From assembly GCA_937902275.1 (NCBI GenBank), contig CALFNW010000122.1, positions 1 to 27,538 on the forward strand: a stretch of 27,538 nt of DNA, written 5' to 3'. The translations under genes and the position numbers were made by a program. Below are positions 1-8,822 of the stretch, one piece after another. Under the pieces are notes generated by a model. The model made no database searches and was not told where the DNA came from. It saw nothing but the letters and a program-made list of their open reading frames with translations. The DNA is from UBA4717 sp002404395. GTDB lineage: Bacteria > Bacillota > Clostridia > Oscillospirales > CAG-272. The first letter of the stretch is position 1, and each line of letters begins with the position of its first letter.

Positions 1-10
1 CTTTCATTCC

Positions 11-49
11 TATTTGTGCTGACGCTTTAGCGGCAGAATGGGGATTGTT
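11..49 (+). repeat. Leader hairpin element, copy 1 (before the giant esterase)
   Basis: CTGACGC (19-25), loop TTTA, GCGGCAG (30-36) form a 7-bp stem with one A-G mismatch. The 3' flank ATGGGGATT-N3-ATG is the same as at der. This is one of the more divergent copies, and the window edge cuts off what lies upstream. Confidence 0.45.
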
Positions 50-3000
50 ATGAACAAGAACAGAGCAAGCAAGCTTTTGTGCGCGCTGCTGCTGGTTGCG
101 GTCATGCTGTTCAACTCGGTGATTCCTGCGTTTGCCGATGACAGCACGGCGGCAACAGTGCCGAGCGAAATGCTCACGACGGTAGACGGTACCGAGTATG
201 TCGTCTTCGATTTCGGGGCAGACACCGCTGCAACGGAAAGTGTTGTGGGCAAGTACAAGGTTTACAACAGCGGCGGATATAATGCGGTGTACGATTCCGA
301 AAAAGCCGCATGGAGGCTGATACCCGGACAATATGATACGAATTTATTCAACACCGCTGCCAAAAACGACGAATTCGGCAATCCGGTATACGTAACGAAG
401 CTTAGCGGTACAAATGTGGTCTACCGCGATTTCGGACTTAATCTTCGCGGCGGTATCGACCTTGATGTGCGTATAGCGCTTGCCGACAAGCTTAACGCTC
501 AAAATTACGCAATTTTAACATATTATAACGACTCCGCAGTATCTGCAATGCAATATCTTGCTGCCGGAGGAACATACGATGTGAAATTGCGTTCCGACGC
601 GGATTTCAACAGTGTAATTATTCCGCTTACCGCGAATGCGAATAGTGCGGTGTACAGACACCCGAACCAGCATCCGTTAGAAACAGCCTCGCTTGTGGCA
701 TTCAGACCGATCAGTGAAGATTATGTGCTGCCGCTCAAAGATGTCAAAATCTACTACAAGAGCCTTGCATATGCCGCTACATATGAAGACGCGCTCAAGT
801 GGTGTCAGAAACAGAAAAATGACGGCACTATCGCTAACTACCACAACAGTTCGGACGCGAGCCGTGTTGACGTGGGCGTGAAAGCGGAGGTGACCGAACC
901 CGAAAGCGTCGGATCGCTTTCTGCTTACTATAATAATAAGTTTACGGTTTCCGAAGCGGACGGTGTTTGGAAGTTTACGTCGAATAGCGAAACGGTCAAA
1001 CAGTGTGCAAATAATGCTGACTTCTCCTATACTGTTGCCGGTGCTGTCGGAAAGGAAGTTGACGAAAGACGTACTGTCATGAAAACGCTTTCCGCAGCTG
1101 CTTCAAAGTCAAAATACATGGTATTGACCGTAAAAAATACGTTTGGAATAACAAACGGCAAACGAATTAACAAACTTAATGATAAAAATTCAACCGAAAA
1201 TGTTTACTATGTCAGCGAAAACAGCAATGATTTTTACAGTGTAATTATCGATATATATGATGACGCAAATAGTGCGTCAACACTTCTGTTTCGTAACAAT
1301 TGTTCGGATACTGAAACAAAAGCAGACAATATAAATGTATTTGCGGCATTTTACCCGATAAGCGGATACACGGGAACCGATCTCGCAGCCGGGAAAGAAC
1401 TGATCTCAATACGTAAAGAATCTCCGCTTTTTGAAACGCATGAGGACGCAGTAGAATATTGCAAATATCTGTATTCGCAAGGCCTTTCCTCGGGATATTA
1501 CGACAATGCTGAAAACCCTGCTCCGACCGTTCCGCAGCTTGATGATTCAAAATCGGCTGAGATCGCGACCAAATCGCTTGAGCTTTACGAAACAGAGACT
1601 GTGCTCAAGGCGGGCGAAACACTTGATATTTCAAAATACGTCAGCGTATATCCGAAAAACACTACCGATACTGTTGCTTACACCACTTCAAACGAAGCGG
1701 CTGCAACGGTTGAAAACGGTGTTATTAAGGGCGTCGGCGACGGCATTGCCGAAATAACCGTAACAAGCGGCAGCTGTTCTGCGACCTTTACGGTATGGGT
1801 CGGCGATTATCCGGACTATTATGTATACGATTACAACAGCCTTGCAAGCGGTAATGTATTGACTATGTGCAGTAACATGACAAAGACTGTCAACTCCGAC
1901 GAGGGGTATGTTCGCCTTGCAATCACGGCAGATGTATCGGACGCGAAGTTTTTCTACAATCCTTCCGACAGTATAATTGCTGAGCTGTATCCGGTTATGA
2001 AGATGGTATACAGATCAAACGTACAAAACTTTACCGGAAATTATTATACCGATCTGTCAGCTGTAATCAGTCCGGTAAAGCTTGAAAACCGCACAGAAAA
2101 TCGTCTTTATTCGTATAAGCCTACGCTTACAAATAACGGTACTCAGACGACATATCTTCAGGATCTGAGCGCGAAAGACGTTTTCAAGGGATCTCAATAC
2201 GGAGGCGTTTGGAGCGATAACGTCGGCAGCGATTCGCTTTACAAACAGCTTTGGTTCTATAATTGGCACGGTGTTGGCAACAAGGCTACCGCCGGCGACT
2301 ATTTCGATATTGCATACATCGGTTTCTTCAAGAGCACGGCGGACGCCGAGGCTTATGATCCTTTTGGTACTCCCACAAGTGTGAAGCTTTCCGAAACGGC
2401 GTACACGATGGCGCCCGGCGAAACACTTACGCTTTCGGCTGACGTTTATCCGAGCACGCTCTCGGCTGACAACAAGAAGGTCACGTGGACTTCAAGCAGC
2501 GACGCTGTTTCGGTTGACGCAAACGGTCTTGTTACCGCAAAGTCGGTCGGTACGGCGATCGTTACCGCAACTACCGAACAGGGCAACCTTTCCGACACCT
2601 GCTTTATCAGCGTGCTTGAAAAGCCTGCAAAGGCGCTTTCGCTGAAAGCATATTCGAGCGGTACGGTACGCACCGGAAAGATCGCATTCCTCGGAGACTC
2701 GATCACCGCAGGCAGCGGAGTCAGAGTTGACAACACTTACTTCAAGTGGTTTGCCGACAAATATGCATTCAATGCGGTCGGCTGGGGACTCAGCGGCTCT
2801 AACATATCGGGCACCGGCAGCAGCCATCAGCCTTCGTTTATCGAACGTGTGAATGTCACCGAGGGCGGCGAGTGGGCAGACACTGCGTACGCCGGCAGTT
2901 ATGAGAGCGCACTTGCAGCCAAAACCGCAGCCGAGGATTCGGACGTTATTTTCGTGCTCGGCGGTATCAACGATTTCGGTCAGAATGCGGCGAAGTTTGA

Positions 3001-6000
3001 TAACTTCGGCGCGGGAGTGCAGAACCTTATCGACTCGCTCGAAGATAAATTCCCGAACTCGCAGCTCGTATTCGCGACGCCGCTCAAGAACAGCGGCTAC
3101 TTCTCGGTCACTACAAACAATGAGGGCAAAACGCTTTCGGACTTTGTTACCGTTATCGCAGAAAAGTGCGCTGAGAACAGTATTCCGTTTATCAATTCGT
3201 ACGATCTTTTTGATGAATTCTGCACGTTTGACGCAAGCGGAAACGTGGTAAGCACCGAAAAGAACGCTACCGATTATTATGTTGACGGCGTGCACCCGAA
3301 TGTTGCGGGTCACAAGCTTATGGCAGAGCGTTTTGAAACCGAGCTTACCCGCCTCGGAATCATCAAGCCCGAGATCGACTGCGTGGTATTCGGCGCGGAC
3401 AAGATCGTAAACAATGTGACTACCACTTACATGGATAAGTCCACGATTACAGACGGTGAAAAAGTTTACGCGCGTTTTACGTCTACCTATTCGGGAAATA
3501 TCAACGGTACAGGAAACACCGATTCCGGCGTTAACTTTACCGTAACCTACCCGAACGGCGTAAGCGCAAACGGTTATCCGGTATTTAAGATCGTTTACCG
3601 TACAAATCACGGCGGACAGATCGATATGTCTACGCTCATAAGCGGAACCGATGTCGGAAGCAATTTCAAATATTACGGATATGCTCCCGAGTTCGCGGTC
3701 AAGGATGGCAAAGAGGGAGTTCATACTTTCAATATGTATGAAACATATAACGGAAACAGCAAGAATGTGGCAAGATGGAGCGAGTACATTCCGAACTATC
3801 CGAATGCGCTTATTACAAGTCAGATATTCAAGGCCTGCTCCGGCAAAAATCCAGATATCACGTCAGACTCTTATTACGACGTTTTGTACATCGGTTTCTT
3901 CAAGACCGAAGAGGATGCGGCAAACTATGAGTATACCGTCAAGAACTATACTGTAAGCTTTACCGACAAGGACGGCACTGTGCTTGAGTGCTATCCGATC
4001 GAAGTAAAGGACGGCGCGACGGTAGAGGCGCCCGCGGCTCCCGAGGTCAGCGGACTTGTTTTGACCGGCTGGCTCGACACCGCGACCGACAAGCTGGTTT
4101 CAGACTTTACAAAGTATCCGATCGACTCCGACAAGGTGTTCAAGGCATATTACAGAAACGAAAAGGGAGTTAGCGAATACATAACCGCGCGCGGCGGTAT
4201 CGGCAATCTTAACTATAAGCTCAAACAGGGCGAAAAGATCACGGTTGCTTACCTCGGCGGCTCGGTTACTTACGGTCACGGCGCATCAAACAGCGAATCG
4301 ACCTCGTGGCGTGCGCTGACCGGAGCATGGCTCAAGTCAAAATTCGGCGAAAACAATGTTACTTGCGTCAACGCGGCTATCGGCGGTTCGGGCTCGGCAC
4401 TCGGCGCATACAGAGTCGATACCGACGTTATTGCAAAGAATCCCGACCTCGTATTCGTGGAATATGCGGTAAACGACGGCTACAGCAACGCGACAAACAC
4501 AAGTGAAGCGGCGGTCGAAAAATACTATGAGCTGGTACTTCGCAAGCTCCGTCAGGCTCTGCCGCAGGCGGAGATCATTACGGTCTACACGACCGATACC
4601 GGTATCTCAAACGGCGGAGTTTCGCGCGGCGAGTATCAGGATAAGGTAGCGGCGCATTATGACCTGACTTCGCTTTGGGTGGGCAGATACCTGACCGACT
4701 CAATGATCAAAGAAGGCAGCAGCTTTGCCAAGGGCAACGCTCCGTGGAAGCATTACTTCATTGATGATGTTCATCCGAGCGACTTCGGCTATGCGGTATA
4801 TGCAGAGCTTATCGACAGCTATCTTGAGACCGCGCTCGGTGCGGACGCACCTGCTTCGCTTGTTGACTACACGCTTCCGGGCTATTACAGCGCGGATGCG
4901 GCTAAGCTTGACACAAGCGTGATAAACGTGACCGACGCTGCGGTAAGCTACGCGGGCTTTACGCTTGACTCTGATAACCGGCTCTTCGGTATGAGCGAGA
5001 TCAAGGGTCTGCTCAAGGCTGACGCGAGTGCGGAAAATATTGCGACCGTAAGCTTTACGGGCACCGGCGTTTCGGTGTTCATGGACTTCGGCGACCGTAA
5101 GAATTATACGCTTGCTTACTCGCTCGACGGCGCGGATTACGTGACCGTTACGAGCATGGACACAAATCATCCGCTTTATATCAGCGCTCTTCACGGACTT
5201 GAAAATACGGCTCACACCGTAAGCTTCAAGTTTACAGATATTACCGGTACTGTACCGAGGATCGGCGCGTTCCTCATTGACGGCACGACCGAGCGCACGG
5301 TAACGCTTAAGTACCGTGCGGACGAGGGCACGATCACTGCCGTATCGAATGATGAAAAAACTCCGGCAACGCTTGGCGAAGCAGTCACAGACGCTGACGG
5401 CAACACCGTGCAGACCGTCACCGTTTACAAAGGCTCCAAGGTGACCTTTACCGCTGCACCGGCGGCTGACTACAAAATGGACGGCTGGTACAACGAAAGC
5501 AACACCAAGCTCAACGGCGGCGCCGTATATGTACTTGAAGTTGACAGCGACGTTACGCTCAACCCGAGATTCTATGACATCAGCGTGGCTTCGAGCGTTA
5601 TGCTCAACGTGGCGGTAAACAATGGTAAAGTCAAAGTCAACGACGGCGAAGCGACGGACCATATTCCTGCGGATTACTACTCAAGCCGCGACGATATCAA
5701 GCTTGAAGCGGTGCCGAATGACGGATATGTTTTCGCATATTGGTTCCGTGAGACCGATAATAATGTGGTATTCGTGACCGACAAGGCGACCTGCTGTGTC
5801 AAGCCGCTCGGAAATTCGGTAACATACCAGCCGCTGTTTATTGAAGCGGGAAGTACCGAGACGATCTATGTTGATTCCGCATACGTAAAAGTGGATGACA
5901 ACAAAGAGCCGAGCAAAGTAACTGTTCCCGAGCGCTTCGGCTATACTGCCGATACCGAAAATTACGATAACGGTTGGAAGCTTGAGATAGATAACGGCAC

Positions 6001-6619
6001 TCTCAAGGTCTACGTAGCTCAGTACACGCGCGTTTCCGAAACGTACACGCTGAATATCGAATATGCCGACACTGCAAAGACTGCAAATACGAGTGTCAGC
6101 GTGAAGTATAACGAAACGGTTACGATCAACGCTTCAAGCGGCACTTTCTCGCATTGGGAGATCACATATAAAGGCGTGACCAAAACGATCTCATCAAAGA
6201 AAGCGTTTGTATACACTCACGTACTGCTCGACAATGCAACGATCAGAGAGGTAGCGGACGACACGGCGGTATTCCCGCTTGTCATCGGACTTGACGCTTA
6301 CTATAAAAACGGCCGCGCATGGTTTGCGGCGGCGTTTGATCTGCCGGAGTCATGGGACTGCACGCTCGTTGAACACGGTGTGCTCATGACGTCGGACGCG
6401 GAGACGGCTACTGAGGATAACTTCAATCTTATGAACAGCGATAAGCTTATTGTCGGACGCATTGACAAGATCGACGGTTCGGCTACGAGCGTATTTATGG
6501 TTGCAAAGAGCGACCCCAAAGTGACTTGGTACGGCAGACCGTATCTCGTCTACGAGGATGCAAAGGGCGACGTAGAAATCGTATACGGTGACATACTCAG
6601 GTATCAAGTCATCGGATAA
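50..6619 (+). CDS. Giant secreted protein with two SGNH/GDSL esterase domains
   Basis: Probable extracellular carbohydrate (de-acetyl)esterase of 2189 residues. A signal peptide spans residues 1-29, with an AFA|DD cleavage site. Two related repeat units (about 50-257 and 280-480) come first, then a Big2 Ig-like domain (about 509-585), a third unit (588-772) and a second Big2 (776-859). SGNH domain 1 (877-1104) has GDS Ser884, GGIND Asn974 and DGVH Asp1079/His1082. A fourth unit (1109-1297) and an InlB/Flg_new-like domain (1299-1374) follow. SGNH domain 2 (1374-1601) has GGS Ser1405, AVND Asn1475 and Asp1572/His1575. Then come a beta-sandwich (1601-1746), two InlB-type bacterial repeats (1748-1934) and an unrecognised C-terminus. 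No LPXTG, SLH or dockerin is visible, so attachment is unclear. An in-frame ATG at 38 exists, but Met50 gives the better signal peptide and follows GGGG. Substrate is inferred only. Confidence 0.88.
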   Translation: MNKNRASKLLCALLLVAVMLFNSVIPAFADDSTAATVPSEMLTTVDGTEYVVFDFGADTAATESVVGKYKVYNSGGYNAVYDSEKAAWRLIPGQYDTNLFNTAAKNDEFGNPVYVTKLSGTNVVYRDFGLNLRGGIDLDVRIALADKLNAQNYAILTYYNDSAVSAMQYLAAGGTYDVKLRSDADFNSVIIPLTANANSAVYRHPNQHPLETASLVAFRPISEDYVLPLKDVKIYYKSLAYAATYEDALKWCQKQKNDGTIANYHNSSDASRVDVGVKAEVTEPESVGSLSAYYNNKFTVSEADGVWKFTSNSETVKQCANNADFSYTVAGAVGKEVDERRTVMKTLSAAASKSKYMVLTVKNTFGITNGKRINKLNDKNSTENVYYVSENSNDFYSVIIDIYDDANSASTLLFRNNCSDTETKADNINVFAAFYPISGYTGTDLAAGKELISIRKESPLFETHEDAVEYCKYLYSQGLSSGYYDNAENPAPTVPQLDDSKSAEIATKSLELYETETVLKAGETLDISKYVSVYPKNTTDTVAYTTSNEAAATVENGVIKGVGDGIAEITVTSGSCSATFTVWVGDYPDYYVYDYNSLASGNVLTMCSNMTKTVNSDEGYVRLAITADVSDAKFFYNPSDSIIAELYPVMKMVYRSNVQNFTGNYYTDLSAVISPVKLENRTENRLYSYKPTLTNNGTQTTYLQDLSAKDVFKGSQYGGVWSDNVGSDSLYKQLWFYNWHGVGNKATAGDYFDIAYIGFFKSTADAEAYDPFGTPTSVKLSETAYTMAPGETLTLSADVYPSTLSADNKKVTWTSSSDAVSVDANGLVTAKSVGTAIVTATTEQGNLSDTCFISVLEKPAKALSLKAYSSGTVRTGKIAFLGDSITAGSGVRVDNTYFKWFADKYAFNAVGWGLSGSNISGTGSSHQPSFIERVNVTEGGEWADTAYAGSYESALAAKTAAEDSDVIFVLGGINDFGQNAAKFDNFGAGVQNLIDSLEDKFPNSQLVFATPLKNSGYFSVTTNNEGKTLSDFVTVIAEKCAENSIPFINSYDLFDEFCTFDASGNVVSTEKNATDYYVDGVHPNVAGHKLMAERFETELTRLGIIKPEIDCVVFGADKIVNNVTTTYMDKSTITDGEKVYARFTSTYSGNINGTGNTDSGVNFTVTYPNGVSANGYPVFKIVYRTNHGGQIDMSTLISGTDVGSNFKYYGYAPEFAVKDGKEGVHTFNMYETYNGNSKNVARWSEYIPNYPNALITSQIFKACSGKNPDITSDSYYDVLYIGFFKTEEDAANYEYTVKNYTVSFTDKDGTVLECYPIEVKDGATVEAPAAPEVSGLVLTGWLDTATDKLVSDFTKYPIDSDKVFKAYYRNEKGVSEYITARGGIGNLNYKLKQGEKITVAYLGGSVTYGHGASNSESTSWRALTGAWLKSKFGENNVTCVNAAIGGSGSALGAYRVDTDVIAKNPDLVFVEYAVNDGYSNATNTSEAAVEKYYELVLRKLRQALPQAEIITVYTTDTGISNGGVSRGEYQDKVAAHYDLTSLWVGRYLTDSMIKEGSSFAKGNAPWKHYFIDDVHPSDFGYAVYAELIDSYLETALGADAPASLVDYTLPGYYSADAAKLDTSVINVTDAAVSYAGFTLDSDNRLFGMSEIKGLLKADASAENIATVSFTGTGVSVFMDFGDRKNYTLAYSLDGADYVTVTSMDTNHPLYISALHGLENTAHTVSFKFTDITGTVPRIGAFLIDGTTERTVTLKYRADEGTITAVSNDEKTPATLGEAVTDADGNTVQTVTVYKGSKVTFTAAPAADYKMDGWYNESNTKLNGGAVYVLEVDSDVTLNPRFYDISVASSVMLNVAVNNGKVKVNDGEATDHIPADYYSSRDDIKLEAVPNDGYVFAYWFRETDNNVVFVTDKATCCVKPLGNSVTYQPLFIEAGSTETIYVDSAYVKVDDNKEPSKVTVPERFGYTADTENYDNGWKLEIDNGTLKVYVAQYTRVSETYTLNIEYADTAKTANTSVSVKYNETVTINASSGTFSHWEITYKGVTKTISSKKAFVYTHVLLDNATIREVADDTAVFPLVIGLDAYYKNGRAWFAAAFDLPESWDCTLVEHGVLMTSDAETATEDNFNLMNSDKLIVGRIDKIDGSATSVFMVAKSDPKVTWYGRPYLVYEDAKGDVEIVYGDILRYQVIG

Positions 6620-6650
6620 TCAAATCGCAATACTCTCCTCCATATAGACA

Positions 6651-6691
6651 GGGGGTGTTAAAAAGCTCAGCTTGAGTTTTTTGACACCCCC
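6651..6691. repeat. Palindrome 1, GGGGGTGTTAAAAA type (19-bp stem)
   Basis: Arms 6651-6669 and 6673-6691 pair along 19 bp, with two G-T wobbles and a GCT loop. It lies 31 nt after the giant esterase gene. No T-run follows on either strand, so it is not a textbook terminator. It shares the TGTTAAAA core with the palindromes at 6759 and 9112. Confidence 0.7.
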
Positions 6692-6731
6692 ATCGTATTG
6701 AAAAGGGCAGAGACCGCACGGAAGATCACTT

Positions 6732-6760
6732 CAAAAATGTCGGGATACAAACGGCATTTT
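6732..6760. repeat. Small AT/GC hairpin
   Basis: AAAATGTCG and CGGCATTTT, separated by GGATACAAA, form a 9-bp stem with one G-T wobble. It abuts the next palindrome. Function unknown; it may form a compound transcription stop with its neighbour. Confidence 0.4.
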
Positions 6761-6800
6761 AAGGGGCTGTTAAAATGTTTTTAACAGCCCCTTAAGTTTT
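6759..6800 (+). terminator. Palindrome 2 / likely terminator of the giant esterase gene
   Basis: Arms 6759-6775 and 6779-6795 are a perfect 17-bp inverted repeat (TTAAGGGGCTG...CAGCCCCTTAA) with a 3-nt loop, followed by GTTTT. It sits 140 nt past the stop codon. It is the best terminator candidate for the long gene, though the T-run is short. Confidence 0.6.
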
Positions 6801-6870
6801 GCAATTGTGCCGCAGCCGCTTTTATGATAGGTCCGAAATCTTAAATGAGATCGGCGCAACCGATAGATTC

Positions 6871-7077
6871 GGGCGGAGACGGCGGAAATGGCGGAGACGG
6901 CGGAAATGGCGGAGACGGCGGAAACAGCGGAGACGTCGGAGACGGCAGAGGCGGCGGAAACGGCGGAAACAGAGGAGACGGCGGAGGCGGCAGAGACGTC
7001 GGAGACGGCGGAAACAGCGGAAACGTCGGAGACGGCAGAAACGTCGGAGACGGCAGAGGCGTCGGAGACGGCAGCCT
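6871..7077. repeat. GGCGGARAC minisatellite (9-bp period)
   Basis: About 22 imperfect copies of a 9-mer of the type GGCGGAGAC/GGCGGAAAY run without interruption. Three forward frames are open and read as Arg-rich, Gly/Asp/Asn-rich or Ala-Glu-Thr peptides, as expected from a 9-bp repeat. No convincing start signal outside the array and no known domain support a protein. Purine bias on the + strand is strong. The rest of the 603-nt gene-free stretch 6620-7222 holds only the palindromes and terminators listed. Confidence 0.85.
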
Positions 7078-7100
7078 ATGCCCTTGAACCGCATAAAAAA

Positions 7101-7129
7101 GCAACGCCGGATTGCAGTCCGGCGTTGCC
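7101..7129 (-). terminator. Terminator for the XRE gene
   Basis: GCAACGCCGGA / TCCGGCGTTGC is a perfect 11-bp stem with a short loop. Read on the minus strand it is followed by TTTTTTATG, a normal intrinsic terminator tail. It lies about 95 nt after the stop codon of the minus-strand XRE gene. Confidence 0.8.
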
Positions 7130-7222
7130 TGACGTTGTACTGAGCGCTCTTTAAAGCGCGTGGATATTTGCGTACTTTTGCGGTCTGCTTCGCCGCAAGG
7201 CGCGGTATGCTTCAGCCGTGCA

Positions 7223-7828
7223 TCAATCCTTTTTGAGCATCGACCACATGACTATGATCACCTGTCCGGGAACGCCGAGTCCGTAAAGCTGCCAGAGGTT
7301 GAACCCAAGCGGCAACAGTGTTAGATGCAGCGAGACGAGCAATGACCACATCAAAAGCGAGATGATAAGAAAATTGCGGCGGGGATTGAACCAGATCGAG
7401 TTGAATATCAGCCACACGATGAGCGAGACCGGCACCGCGTAGAGAAAGGCAAGTTTATGCATCGTCATTCCGGTCGTTATATCTAAAATTACGAACACGA
7501 GCGTTGCGACGAGCCAGACAAGGATGATACTCATGCCGGTGATAAATCCGTGATTGCGGCGTTTGCGGTCGGCGGAGGTGTCGTTTGCACGCAGGCGTTC
7601 GGCGGGGCTTTGCGTATGCTCACTTGCGGTGAGGTAGTCGAGCGTTACGCCGAAAAGCTCGGCTATCTGCATCAGCACGGTTATATCGGGGATCGACTCG
7701 GCGCGCTCCCATTTGGAGATGGCTTTGTCCGAATAATTCAACTTTTCCGCAAGCTCGGACTGCGTCATTCCGGCAGCCTGTCTGAGCTTTGCGATATTGT
7801 TTGCGATAATGTTTCTTTTGTCTTCCAT
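7223..7828 (-). CDS. XRE-family regulator with C-terminal membrane domain
   Basis: 201 residues. Residues 1-66 are a helix-turn-helix of the Cro/CI type (NNIAKLRQAAGMTQSELAEK, then AISKWERAESIPDI). A charged linker (about 67-92) leads to four hydrophobic segments at about 94-116, 124-145, 150-171 and 176-197. XRE domains fused to a small integral membrane domain are common in Firmicutes. They are thought to sense membrane or envelope state, but the signal here is unknown. AGAGGAAA lies 5-6 nt before the ATG, an extended -10 promoter lies at 7866-7874, and a terminator follows. It is transcribed alone and diverges from the PAP2-like gene, a possible target. Confidence 0.85.
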   Translation of the reverse strand: MEDKRNIIANNIAKLRQAAGMTQSELAEKLNYSDKAISKWERAESIPDITVLMQIAELFGVTLDYLTASEHTQSPAERLRANDTSADRKRRNHGFITGMSIILVWLVATLVFVILDITTGMTMHKLAFLYAVPVSLIVWLIFNSIWFNPRRNFLIISLLMWSLLVSLHLTLLPLGFNLWQLYGLGVPGQVIIVMWSMLKKD

Positions 7829-7865
7829 GCGCTTTTCCTCTTTGAACTATGCGTTTGCTGTATGT

Positions 7866-7874
7866 ATTATAGCA
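7866..7874 (-). promoter_or_regulatory. Extended -10 promoter of the XRE gene
   Basis: On the minus strand the sequence TGCTATAAT is a perfect extended -10 (TGnTATAAT), about 40 nt upstream of the start codon. No good -35 is seen at 17 nt, as expected for an extended -10 promoter. Confidence 0.6.
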
Positions 7875-7923
7875 TATTGCGCTGTCGAATTAAAGTATAA
7901 AATGTGAATATTCGCGCCGTTTC

Positions 7924-7957
7924 TACCGCTCTACTGACAGTAGAGCGGTATTTTTTG
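7924..7957 (+). terminator. Strong + strand terminator with no gene before it
   Basis: TACCGCTCTACT / AGTAGAGCGGTA is a perfect 12-bp stem with a GAC loop, followed directly by TTTTTT. It points rightward, but the nearest rightward gene ends at 6619 beyond other terminators. It may end a short transcript from the XRE promoter region or attenuate the PAP2-like gene, which starts 234 nt later. The remainder of the gene-free stretch 7829-8190 holds the XRE promoter and the leader element of the next gene. Confidence 0.8.
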
Positions 7958-8125
7958 ACGGTTTACCCGATCCGAACGCAGGGTCGAGCCGCATTTCACG
8001 GCTGTGGGTTGAGTTTATGTCGGTCAGGCGGTATGATAGTAAAAAGTAAAACTGCGCGGAACGCGAAAATTTCATCTCGCGCAAGTGATGAAACCGGCTC
8101 ACGCGTCAGATCCTTCATCGGCGGA

Positions 8126-8190
8126 GCCGACACGAAAATTTACGTTTGCTTTATGAGCCGCCGACGGCGGTATGGAGAGTCAGAGGACAT
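8126..8190 (+). repeat. Leader hairpin element, copy 2 (before PAP2-like gene)
   Basis: Hairpin GCCGCC-GAC-GGCGGT at 8157-8171 is preceded by CGTTTGCTTTATGA. The block from 8126 (GCCGACACGAAAATTTACG) closely matches 10668-10703 before the HD gene. The hairpin ends 19 nt before the ATG, and AGAGGA lies between. Confidence 0.7.
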
Positions 8191-8796
8191 ATGAACAAGA
8201 GTGAGATCAAAAGCACGCCGATCGAAACGGCGGCAAAGCTTATCAGAATCATTACGGTGCCGCCGATCATGGTGGCGGCGCTCATCATTTATACTGCGGT
8301 CGCACGAAACGATATATTCATGTCGGCGCTCGACGTAACAATGGCGCTCTTCTGCCTTTCGGTTCTGCCGACGCTTGCCTATCCGTTTTCGCTTCTGCCG
8401 AAGTTACGGGTGCGCGGCAGGGAAGGACAGCGCTCGCTTGCAATGATACTTTCGGCGCTCGGATATGCAATCGGAGCGGCGTATGCGCTGATCGCAGGAC
8501 GTTCGGAGCTGCTTTGCTTCTTCTTTGCCTGCTATCTGATCTCGGTGCTTTTGCTTGTGCTTTTCAACAAGGCGTTAAAGATTCGCGCCAGCGGTCATGC
8601 GTGCAGTATCGCCGGTCCCATTGTGCTTCTGGCGGTGCTGTCCGGCGTGTGGGGCATTGTGTTCGGCGCTGTCTTGTATGCGCTCTCCTTTTGGTCCTCT
8701 GTATACCTGAAAAGGCACACGGTATGCGAATATCTGCTCGGCTCGGCGACGGCGTTTGCCGCCTGCCTTATCTCTTATCTGATCTTCCTTATATAA
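8191..8796 (+). CDS. Divergent PAP2-superfamily membrane protein (putative lipid phosphatase)
   Basis: 201 residues with six or seven hydrophobic segments. Two short motifs recall PAP2 acid phosphatases: SGH at 134-136 (after NKALKIR) and, in a membrane-proximal segment, SSVYLKRH-x3-E, with Arg175, His176 and Glu180. In the usual family the second motif is SR-x5-H-x3-D, so Arg is displaced and Asp is Glu here, and the classical KxxxxxxRP motif is not clear. If active, it would act on a lipid or prenyl pyrophosphate at the membrane. The converging neighbour is an undecaprenyl-phosphate translocase, which makes a role in C55 carrier recycling an attractive but unproven idea. The start is fixed by AGAGGA just before ATG 8191; an in-frame extension upstream would run through the leader hairpin. 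Confidence 0.62.
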   Translation: MNKSEIKSTPIETAAKLIRIITVPPIMVAALIIYTAVARNDIFMSALDVTMALFCLSVLPTLAYPFSLLPKLRVRGREGQRSLAMILSALGYAIGAAYALIAGRSELLCFFFACYLISVLLLVLFNKALKIRASGHACSIAGPIVLLAVLSGVWGIVFGAVLYALSFWSSVYLKRHTVCEYLLGSATAFAACLISYLIFLI

Positions 8797-8822
8797 TTTA
8801 TACAGCTTCAGACGGCGGGCGC

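Noticed and set aside
2492..3724. 410-codon minus-strand reading frame
   Set aside because: It lies fully opposite the giant esterase gene, has no start signal and its product has no domain. It is a codon-bias shadow, as are the long minus-strand frames at 4700-5662 and 25193-26404.
6871..7077. CRISPR array
   Set aside because: The repeat is 9 bp and continuous, with no spacers, and no cas genes are present.
6799..7154. Overlapping Arg-rich, Gly-rich and Ala-Glu-Thr reading frames
   Set aside because: All come from the same 9-bp-period repeat, which keeps several frames open. None has an independent ribosome binding site outside the repeat or a known domain.
8149..8190. Upstream in-frame extension of the PAP2-like gene
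   Set aside because: It would translate through the leader hairpin, and an AGAGGA site lies just before the internal ATG at 8191.
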